Source: an uncultured Verrucomicrobiota bacterium (GTDB taxonomy: Bacteria; Verrucomicrobiota; Kiritimatiellia; RFP12; UBA1067). From it: 11,708 bases of DNA. The notes below the pieces were generated by a model. The model ran no database searches. It was not told the DNA's origin and saw only the letters and a list, made by a program, of their open reading frames with translations. Below, one piece after another: positions 1-8,000 of this stretch. The position numbers and the translations under genes were made by a program. The stretch is from NCBI GenBank assembly GCA_937901395.1, contig CALCDB010000143.1, positions 1-11,708 of the forward strand, read 5' to 3'. How positions within the stretch are numbered: position 1 is the stretch's first letter; every line of letters begins with the position of its first letter.

Positions 1-1
1 A

Positions 2-3000
2 GAGAAGAGCGAGCAGGAGAAGTATTTGCGGCTTTGGGGCTTTGCGGGCGCGCCGGATGGCGCAGAGGGAACGGACGCGAATGAATTCATCATCTTCACG
101 AACCTCAACCAGACTGCAGCGCTCGATGCGACTCGTGCGCATATCCAGTTCGAAAAGCACGGGGCGGTTCCGGAGGGGCGGTGCAGCTTCGATCTGCCGG
201 ATGGGACGATTATCGAGGCAGGCGGCTGGGTGCGCTTCAATCAGGCGGACATACCATGGACGAAGATCACGGATGGCTTCCAGGATATCACGCTCACGGA
301 TGCGGATGGCATAATAATCGAGAATTACGAGAACCTCGATCAGTCCGCGATCATCGGAGTCAAGGGGAGCGGCAAGATGGCGGTGCACAATCTCGAGACG
401 GGCGAGTGGTACGCGATTCTCATTACGGAGGCACCTGGATACGAGCCGCCGCCACCTCCACCACCGGTCGATCTCAATTGGGCGAACACGAATGTGACGG
501 AGAAGATCACGCTTGCGCCGGGCTACACCTACAATTTCGCGAACGCGAACTTCCAAGGCGGTCTTGAGTTACCGGCAGGCGAATATACGATTAAGAATGA
601 TGGCTCGACTTCAGTCAACACCGCGGCGTTCGTCTCGGGCGCGGGCGCGAGCATCACCTTCATTGGCAAAGGTAAGTTCGAGATTACAGGAGAAGAAATA
701 ACCGAGCCGCTTTTCACGGCGAAGGATCTTTATATCACGAAGGGTACTTTCGCAATTAATGCATCGAGTGCAATTGAGAAGACCGCGGCGGTCTCGCTTT
801 CGGGCAACTTCGGACTTTCTGGCGAGGGTAAGCTCACAATGTCGCTTGCTGGCACGCAGCCGTATGGCATTGAACTTACGAACAAGAAGATGGTCGCCGA
901 CTTCGCCGATACTGGCGCGTTCACGGCGACGCTGGGCGGCACGAAGGCAAGTGCGTTCAAGTTCAAGGGTTCGGACGCGGTGACGCTTTCGGGCGGCACG
1001 ATGGAGGTTGCGATCGAGGGGACGGGCGCGAAAGTGCTGAATGGCGGCACTATCGTGTTCGAGGATGGCTACGCTGTGAATATCAATGGAACTAAAGAGG
1101 CAACCGGCGCGACGGTATTCGAAGCCGGCAAGACGCTCACCGTAAACGGAGGCGTGTTCGACATCTCCGTTCCGGGCGCGGGGTCGCAGATATTCACGAC
1201 TGCGGACGATCCTACTGAGAAAGATTTGACGCTAACGATTAATGGCGGTGAGTTCAACTTGCTCGCGGGAGACGATTGCGTCAAGTCGGCGGGCAACGAC
1301 GCGGTTACCGATCCTGAAACGGTGAATACGGCGCGCAATGTCGTTATCACTGGTGGTAACTTCTACGGCGTTTCGCTTGGGAATGATGTTATCGACTCGA
1401 ATGGCGATATTATCATTACTGGTGGCAACATTCTTGCCTATACGACGGCGGTAGAGGAAGATGGCAATGGCTCGATGGGCCTTGACGTGAATGAAGGGCG
1501 CATTATTGATGTTCAAGGTGGCAATGTGATCGCGATTGGCGGGCCCAACTCCAGCTTCCATTACGCAGGCGGCGCCGCTTACACGGACAATAGCCTCGCG
1601 GCGGCGAACTTTAGCGAGAAATTCTTAGGATTAACCGGGTCTGTGAACGGACAGGAAACTCATGTTTGGGCGAAGCTGCCGGAGTTGAAGGTGGAGACGA
1701 TTTCGCTCTTTGCCTATACGCGCGGCATTAATCCGACCGAGATGCCGTCGACTTCAGCGGAAGCGCCGAGTAGCGATTACGAGACGGGTTTCCACGATCT
1801 CTACTTGGACGTTCTCAATCCAGTTGATTACAATGGCGGTGAGTTGATAAATTCGTACGCAGAGGCTTTGAGCGGTGCGGACGGGGCAATTCCCTTTGTT
1901 GGCTACGCATTTGCGGAACCGGTGATGATTACGGGCGTCACGGTCGAAGCGCCTAATTATAGCACAATGCGTTCTATTTTTGGTAGTGCGATTCAGGGCG
2001 CGAACGAGGCGGACTTCTCGGATGCGGTGCGGATTGGAGTTATGGAAGTCGGCAATTACTTCGAGGGAACGCTTTATGAAGTCGCTCTTGAAGATATCCA
2101 CGGGCCTTATAAATATATTCGACTCATCGGTGAAAACGTGGATAAGATAACTGGACTCAATCTCTACGGACTTAAATCCAGCGGTGAAGTTGCTCCGCAA
2201 TCTGCGCCCAATGTGACGATGTTTGGTAGCACGGACGGCAAGGCGACCTTTACGATTGTCGCCGATAAGTATGTACCGCAAGTTTATCGCGTCGAAAGGA
2301 CGATGGTCGAGGGCGATGGCGACGAAGAGGCGTTCTTGCCGCTCGGACTTGAGGACGGCGAGGAATATACTTGGACGGATAGCGAAGCGACGCCGTTTAC
2401 TTCCTACCGTGTGCAAGGTGTGAATGCGAACGGTGCGAGCGCATGGACGACGTTTACGGTCGAGCCGAAGGCGGTGATCGCGGGCGATCTGCGTCCCACT
2501 TTCTCGGTCGCGCCAGGTGCATACGCTGAGGCGCAGTCGCTGGAGATTACCTATTCCGATCCCGATGCGGAGTTATATTATACGACCGATGGTTCGGAGC
2601 CAGTTGATCACGAGACGGAGAACTGCCATAAATACACGGGTGCAATCACACTTGCCGAGCGCGTCGACGCACAGGCTAATCTTGGTAAGATTCGGACATC
2701 AAGCGAGAAATTCTCGAGCGCCCACTCGGCGGACGGATTCCGCGAACCGACGGAAAATCAGCCGTATGTGAATGTTATTCGCGCGAAGGCGTTCAAGGGC
2801 GGTGCGCAAAGCCAGTATGATGCCTATGGTACATGGCTTATCGGCGAGAGCGCGACGCGTCATGAGGGGCTTCGCGTCGTCTCGCTCCAAACGGAAGAAG
2901 ATAATCTCTTTAGCGATGCGACGGGTATTATGGTGCCGGGCGACTGGTACACCAAGGTGCCGGAATCGCAGATTACCACTTGGGATGGACATCCTTACGC

Positions 3001-4846
3001 CAACTATCACCAAAGCGGACGCGAGTGGGAGCGGCTTGCAAATGTTGAACTTATCCAGACTGACGGAGTAGAGGGCTTCAATCAGCAATTCGGTATTCGC
3101 GTGCGCGGCAACTACACGCGTGCAGTGCCGAAGAAGTCGTTGACGGTGTTTGGCCGCGCGGAATATGGAGCAAAGAACCTTAAGTATCAGCTCTTTGATG
3201 ATGAGCCAAATCAGAAGAAGTTCAAGCGCTTCCTTCTTAGAAGCGGCGGTAATGATTGGAATGGCTCGCTCGTCAAGGATGGGGTCGCGCAGGGAATCTT
3301 CCGTGGCTGGCTTAAAACTTGTTCGCAGGGCATTGAACCTTCGGCTCTTTACATTAACGGCGAATACTGGGGTATCTACAATATTCGTCATGGCTACTCA
3401 AAGAAGCACTTCGAAGATTGGTGTGGAGCGGACGGGGATAACATCGACTGGGTCAAGGCCGACCCCGCTCAGAATATCCAGCTCGAGCTTCAAGAGGGCG
3501 ACCTCGTCGAATTTTTCAAGATACGCCACTATTTGAATAATACTGATTTTACGGATGACGCTGCTTGGCAAGAGGTCAAGACGATGGTCGATCTTGAGGA
3601 CATGATCGACTATCATATCGTCGGTATTTTCATTAACAACTCTGATTGGATTGGCAACGGCAATGGAAATAATGGCGGTTACTGGCGCGAACGCAAGCCA
3701 GACGGGAAGTGGCGCTTCGTCCTCTACGATTGCGAAGGCGGACTCTCGAACGCGGGAGGTAATCGCATTAATCAGCTGTTGACGAAGGATGATGGAGCGT
3801 GGACGCCGCCATTCTTTAAGAAGATTGCGCAAAATACCGAGTTTCAGCGGATGTTCGTAACACGGTATGCAGACCTCCTCAATACCGCTCTTAAGAGCGA
3901 GCGTACGCAGGCAATCCTCGCCAGTCAAGCGGCGGCGATTCGTTCGGAAATCGAGCGCAACGCCGCGCGCTGGACGAATATCGGCACAAAGGCTCAATGG
4001 GAAGACCGTATCACTTCCATTAAAACCTTCCTCGGCAATCGCCCGTCGAAAGAATTTGAGAATATGATTGCATCCTTCCCGAATGTTACTGGCTCAACGC
4101 ATACGCTCGCGCTCTCCAAGAGCGGCGAGGGCGAGATTCAGCTCAATACCATCGAGTCGGGCGAAGGCGAAGGCAAGTTCGCGTTGCCGTTTGAGGGTAC
4201 TTATTTCGAGAACTCGCCGGTTACGCTGACCGCCAAGCCGGGAGCGGGGCAAGTGTTCGCCGGTTGGTATCAGGGCGATACATTCTATTCCGAGGAGCCG
4301 ACAATCGAGTGTTCGCTTACGGCAGACGCCGCATTCGAGGCACGATTTGAAGAAGGTGTGATTCCGGATGATGTGAAGTATCTGCGGCTTTGGGGCTTCG
4401 CGGGTGCGCCGAACGGCGGGGACTCCGACGCGAACGAGTTTATTGTCTTTACGAATCTCAACCAGGAAGCGTCGCTTGATGCGAGCGGCGCGCATATTCA
4501 GTTTGAAAAGGCTGGAGCAACGCCAGAAGGTCGTTGCAGTTTCGATCTTCCAGAGGGAACGATTATCGAGGCTGGCGGTTGGGTGCGCTTCAACCAAGCG
4601 GATGTGCCGTGGAAGAAGATTACTGACGGAAAGCTTGATATTACGCTCACGTCGTCGAATGAGGCGAAAACGGTAATTCAGCAGTGGAGCACTCTTGATC
4701 AGGCTACCATTGGCGGTGAAGGTGTAAAGGAGAACGGTTATTTTGCCAAATACGATTTTGACAATGATGTTTGGGATAGAGATCTTATCAAAAACGCGCC
4801 TGGCTATGTAGCGCCGCGGCGTGCGCCTGTAATCATAGTAAGATAA
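2..4846 (+). CDS. Giant secreted mosaic protein with CotH-type kinase domain and two lamin-tail domains (5' end missing)
   Basis: The frame is open from base 2, so the true start lies upstream; 1614 residues are visible. The TTG at 26 is inside a domain and is not a start. Residue numbers below count that TTG as 1. In order I see: a lamin-tail-like domain (1-140); seven prolines (141-147); a beta-helical region (about 150-510) with GG(N/E)F-type turns, DDC near 416 and NDVIDSNG near 453-460, resembling the Cthe_2159 carbohydrate-binding family; a galactose-binding (F5/8 C-like) domain (about 598-722); an FN3-like domain (about 722-815); a chitobiase C-terminal-like domain with YYTTDGSEP (about 820-945); a CotH kinase-like domain (about 948-1350) with RGNYTRAVPKKS from R1027, NGEYWGIYNIR around 1114, SDW at D1207 and KWRFVLYDCEGG at D1235; an InlB-like repeat with FAGWYQG (about 1358-1445); and a second lamin-tail domain (1452-1600). 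CotH proteins are atypical kinases; the substrate here is unknown. Domain calls are by eye. The protein is probably extracellular, but its signal peptide, if any, is outside the window. Confidence 0.85.
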   Translation, partial: EKSEQEKYLRLWGFAGAPDGAEGTDANEFIIFTNLNQTAALDATRAHIQFEKHGAVPEGRCSFDLPDGTIIEAGGWVRFNQADIPWTKITDGFQDITLTDADGIIIENYENLDQSAIIGVKGSGKMAVHNLETGEWYAILITEAPGYEPPPPPPPVDLNWANTNVTEKITLAPGYTYNFANANFQGGLELPAGEYTIKNDGSTSVNTAAFVSGAGASITFIGKGKFEITGEEITEPLFTAKDLYITKGTFAINASSAIEKTAAVSLSGNFGLSGEGKLTMSLAGTQPYGIELTNKKMVADFADTGAFTATLGGTKASAFKFKGSDAVTLSGGTMEVAIEGTGAKVLNGGTIVFEDGYAVNINGTKEATGATVFEAGKTLTVNGGVFDISVPGAGSQIFTTADDPTEKDLTLTINGGEFNLLAGDDCVKSAGNDAVTDPETVNTARNVVITGGNFYGVSLGNDVIDSNGDIIITGGNILAYTTAVEEDGNGSMGLDVNEGRIIDVQGGNVIAIGGPNSSFHYAGGAAYTDNSLAAANFSEKFLGLTGSVNGQETHVWAKLPELKVETISLFAYTRGINPTEMPSTSAEAPSSDYETGFHDLYLDVLNPVDYNGGELINSYAEALSGADGAIPFVGYAFAEPVMITGVTVEAPNYSTMRSIFGSAIQGANEADFSDAVRIGVMEVGNYFEGTLYEVALEDIHGPYKYIRLIGENVDKITGLNLYGLKSSGEVAPQSAPNVTMFGSTDGKATFTIVADKYVPQVYRVERTMVEGDGDEEAFLPLGLEDGEEYTWTDSEATPFTSYRVQGVNANGASAWTTFTVEPKAVIAGDLRPTFSVAPGAYAEAQSLEITYSDPDAELYYTTDGSEPVDHETENCHKYTGAITLAERVDAQANLGKIRTSSEKFSSAHSADGFREPTENQPYVNVIRAKAFKGGAQSQYDAYGTWLIGESATRHEGLRVVSLQTEEDNLFSDATGIMVPGDWYTKVPESQITTWDGHPYANYHQSGREWERLANVELIQTDGVEGFNQQFGIRVRGNYTRAVPKKSLTVFGRAEYGAKNLKYQLFDDEPNQKKFKRFLLRSGGNDWNGSLVKDGVAQGIFRGWLKTCSQGIEPSALYINGEYWGIYNIRHGYSKKHFEDWCGADGDNIDWVKADPAQNIQLELQEGDLVEFFKIRHYLNNTDFTDDAAWQEVKTMVDLEDMIDYHIVGIFINNSDWIGNGNGNNGGYWRERKPDGKWRFVLYDCEGGLSNAGGNRINQLLTKDDGAWTPPFFKKIAQNTEFQRMFVTRYADLLNTALKSERTQAILASQAAAIRSEIERNAARWTNIGTKAQWEDRITSIKTFLGNRPSKEFENMIASFPNVTGSTHTLALSKSGEGEIQLNTIESGEGEGKFALPFEGTYFENSPVTLTAKPGAGQVFAGWYQGDTFYSEEPTIECSLTADAAFEARFEEGVIPDDVKYLRLWGFAGAPNGGDSDANEFIVFTNLNQEASLDASGAHIQFEKAGATPEGRCSFDLPEGTIIEAGGWVRFNQADVPWKKITDGKLDITLTSSNEAKTVIQQWSTLDQATIGGEGVKENGYFAKYDFDNDVWDRDLIKNAPGYVAPRRAPVIIVR
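23..445 (+). repeat. Lamin-tail-like domain, copy A
   Basis: The encoded module runs from YLRLWGFAGAP to APGYEP and is followed by a run of seven prolines. Its pattern (an EFIIFTN strand, then GTIIEAGGWVRF, then DITLTD) fits a bacterial lamin-tail domain, an Ig-like fold common in large secreted proteins of PVC bacteria. It closely matches the module that ends the same protein at 4379-4828. The bases just upstream encode EKSEQEK, so another domain probably precedes it. Confidence 0.75.
4379..4828 (+). repeat. Lamin-tail-like domain, copy B (C-terminal)
   Basis: This second copy of the module begins YLRLWGFAGAPNG and ends NAPGYVAP, just before the C-terminus. Its first ~95 residues are nearly the same as copy A, including GRCSFDLP, GTIIEAGGWVRFNQAD and PWKKITDG. 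The last ~45 residues have drifted but still align (TLDQATI against NLDQSAI). Many codons for identical residues differ between the copies, for example in GRCSFDLP, so this is not a recent duplication or an assembly artefact. Confidence 0.75.
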
Positions 4847-4867
4847 GAATTCGGGGCGGCGTTTTCG

Positions 4868-4890
4868 GGGGCTCGCACGGAGCGAGCCCC
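4868..4890 (+). other. Perfect GC-rich hairpin downstream of the CotH gene
   Basis: GGGGCTCGC and GCGAGCCCC form a perfect 9-bp inverted repeat around the 5-base loop ACGGA, 21 bases after the stop codon. No T-run follows on either strand, so it is not a textbook intrinsic terminator. It could still end transcription, protect the 3' end of the mRNA, or be one copy of a dispersed palindrome. Confidence 0.6.
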
Positions 4891-4996
4891 ACACGATAGA
4901 ATGGGTGAAGTTGGTGGTTGAGGTTGGTGTAGGAAAAATTGGTGAGAGAAGTTGACGCCTTGCGCGTGCATTGACATTTTCATCCACGACCCTTGG

Positions 4997-5025
4997 TTGA
5001 CGGGGACAAGGTTTTTTGGTATTAT
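4997..5025 (+). promoter_or_regulatory. Sigma-70-like promoter for the giant beta-helix gene
   Basis: TTGACG (4997-5002) and TATTAT (5020-5025) are separated by exactly 17 bases. This predicts a start near 5032 and a 5' leader of about 65 bases before the ATG at 5098. TTATAC, overlapping downstream, is an alternative -10. Confidence 0.55.
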
Positions 5026-5085
5026 TATACGCAATAAATAGGGAATTTTATCATAGCACACATAGTCAATAAAATAACATAACAT

Positions 5086-5092
5086 AAGGAGA
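5086..5092 (+). promoter_or_regulatory. Ribosome binding site AAGGAGA
   Basis: This strong Shine-Dalgarno sequence lies five bases before the ATG at 5098 and fixes the start of the following gene. That start also gives a proper signal peptide. Confidence 0.75.
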
Positions 5093-5097
5093 TAATA

Positions 5098-8000
5098 ATG
5101 AAGACGACAAAACTAATTGCAGGACTTGCGATATCGTTAATGACGACATTAGGCATAACTTCGGCAAAGGCGGAAACATGGACGGGTAGCCTTACCACTG
5201 AACCGCAGTTGGTGTTTACCGAGTTGCAGAGTATTGAACAATTAGATGATGTTTCGTTGAGCGGGAAGATGGGCGGAGCTTCGATGTCTGGCATCAAGCC
5301 AATAGGCGAGGTAGTAAAGCTTTCCAATCAGCCCGAAGATGGAGTTGTATATCAATTTCAGATTAACGACTACAATCATGCGTCGGATTGTCACCTTAAA
5401 TATGCCAATGTAAAATTCACGCAGATTGAGGGCGGGATTGCGGCGGCGCAGATCGAGCAGGGATATATCCTCAATGGAGGGCCCACTTATATCGGCACAG
5501 AGGTTTCCAAGACGACTCCAGGGTGGAATTCGAACACGATAGGCGCGTACAATATAGTGGAGATCGCCTGGATGGTCGATGAAAAGTTCGAAGCGACGAT
5601 CGAAGGCGATACGACATGGACGGAGCTTTGGCCGGATGGGGTTCCGACGGCAGGTTCGCAAGTAACGCTCACGATTGCGGACGATGCGGAGTTGACGATG
5701 GACGTCGAGGCATCAGTCGGGTTGCTAACATTAATCGGCGAGCACGATTTGACGATTGCGTATCCGGAATATCTAAGCGTGGGGACGCTAAAGATCAACG
5801 CCAATTTCACGGGGCAGGTAATTTACAAATACGATGCGACGGCGGGGTTCACTGCGAGCGCGGAATTGTTGAGCGCGATCAAGGCGGCGCCGGATAACAT
5901 CAGTTATCTTTTCGATGGCGGAGAGACGGGCGGCGCTACGCTTGATTTCGGGACGGAATGCGGCGGAACATTGAGATCGCACATCATCTTCAAGGGTGGA
6001 ATCAGCAACACCATGACGTACGGCAATGCCTATAATGGGCTCAGCACCACATCGACGCAGGAAAAGCCGGTAATTTGGGTAACGGGCAATGCGATTCTCG
6101 CCTTTACGGCGCACGACCTTACTCAATGGAGCGGTGGATATATCAAGGGCGGCGTAATCAGGGTGGACGATGGGAGCACGCTCAATCTTTATAATGATAG
6201 AACATTCTTCTATCGTCAGCAATTCTACTTGGAGCCAGGCGCGCAGTTGAATGTAGCGGATGGGCAGACGGTGGAAATTCACGGTGGGAGCGCGAGCGAC
6301 GAGATCTATGTTCCGGATAGCGAGGCGGGTTTTGACAAGCCGGCGATTATTTCGGGTAATGTGCGCATTCGCGATGGCGAAGGTGGTACCGAGATCGGCG
6401 CATACGTGGGAGAAAATTCCAAGTTGGAGATTCAATCATTGGCGGTATATTCGGAAAAGAATTGTGCAATCGTCAAGCGCGGAAAGGGCGAGATCGCTTT
6501 CACGACTTCGGTTTCGCCGAAGATCGGCGTGACGATCTCGGAGGGCGTTTTGGATCTTAGGAACGCAACGGTGCTCACCGACGTAACGGTTACGAATGAC
6601 ACGATATATGATTTCCCCGAAGGGACGGATGAGGATCAGTATGTAAGCATTTGCACGGGAATGCTGATATCTCCAACCAAGTTGCTTGATAAGGAGGTAT
6701 ACGTAGGCGGAGAGAAGTTGGAGGGAACGCACACTTTGGCGTACGGGGAGAATTCGGTTGCGTATTCAAGTGGATTGCCGGAGGATTATATCGAGGATGA
6801 AGAAGTTACAATCGATGCGATCAATGCCTTGTTCGATCAGACGATTACCGAGGATACGGATGTCGTTGTAAAGCTCACTTCGGAGAGCGATTCGGTAAAG
6901 ATATTCTTCCAGGAGGGGGATGAATTGTTCGAGCATCTCACCAAGGTGTTTATCGTGCGCGAGGGCGATTTGATTTTGGATATCGCGCCAGGTTGCGAAG
7001 AGCTGCTGGAGAAGTTCGACTTCTCGGGGGTTACCGGGAACTTGCTCGCCGGTTACGGAGTAATCAGCGTCAACTTCGATTCGGGCAGAGGAAAATTCCC
7101 TGAAACCGACGAGGCGGACGGGATGCTCGCGGGCGGGACGCCAAAGTTGAGTTGGAACAATGTTTCCGGAGCGGCAGGCAACACGACCGCGATCAAGCAG
7201 TGGGATACGTTGGTGAACGCGGCGAGCACGCTCAAGGGAGCCGAGATCACCTGGAACGCGAATACTACATATGGCGCGGGACAGGATGTGCCGATTCTCA
7301 ACGGCTATCTTGATGATGGCGGATCGGGAACCGTAATTACCATCTCCAATCTTCCATACAAGATGTACGATATCATCGTATATCTCAATACGGATATGAA
7401 TGAAAGGATGTACAATCCAATCGAAGTAAATACCATTCCATATACTTGGGATGCGAGCGAAGGCAAGACGGTAATTGGCTCCGACGATTGGGGCGCGACC
7501 ACGCGTAGCGGAGTAGAATACGGGCAGAACGCATTGCGGATAGCGGACGTAAAGGGCAATAGCACCATCCATTTGGGCGTGCGCAACGATGGGGCTAAAG
7601 TGCGCAATTGCATTTGCGCGATGCAGATCGTGCAAGTTCCATACAAGGACTACAAGAACACCTACGATGCGCAAGAGGGCGAGGATGTAACGATTTCGAC
7701 GCTCAACGAATACGTGAAGACGGGCGATCCATATACGGGCGCGGTGACGCTCAACCTGAAGGGCGGCGACTTGATTCTGGACGCGGATTTCGATTGTTCG
7801 GGCTTGGCGATAAATTCGACCGGCGATGTATCGATCAAGACGGATGGGAGTTACATTCCGAGCGAAGAAGCGGTTGCGAAGATTTCGCAAGGCGATATCG
7901 CGGGCGTCTTCGTTTGGGATTTGCCTTTGGTGGATGGCAAGTATTGCTGGATTGATTACGAGTTCAACGGCGATTTAAAGAGCGTCGGAAAGGATGCGTC

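Noticed and set aside
26..28. TTG as a start codon for the first gene
   Set aside because: The frame is open upstream to the window edge, and the codon sits inside the lamin-tail domain, which also has YLRL at its start in the second copy.
446..466. Proline codon run as a tandem DNA repeat or CRISPR-like element
   Set aside because: It is a simple seven-proline linker between protein domains, using varied CCN codons.
4812..4865. CGCCGC...GCGGCG followed by TTTT as a terminator of the CotH gene
   Set aside because: The two 6-base arms are about 38 bases apart and the first lies inside the coding region; the perfect hairpin at 4868 is much stronger.
4952..4976. TTGACG (4952) and TTGACA (4971) as further -35 boxes
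   Set aside because: No reasonable -10 lies 16-18 bases downstream of either; the 4997 box has one at exactly 17.
4094..4987. Minus-strand open frame of 297 codons across the end of the CotH gene
   Set aside because: Most of it overlaps the real gene's InlB-like and lamin-tail domains; the translation is low-information and Arg-rich.
6766..7890. Long minus-strand open frame (374 codons) opposite the beta-helix gene
   Set aside because: It is antisense to a well-supported gene, its Arg/Ile-rich translation resembles no family, and no ribosome binding site was noted. It is a shadow of codon bias.
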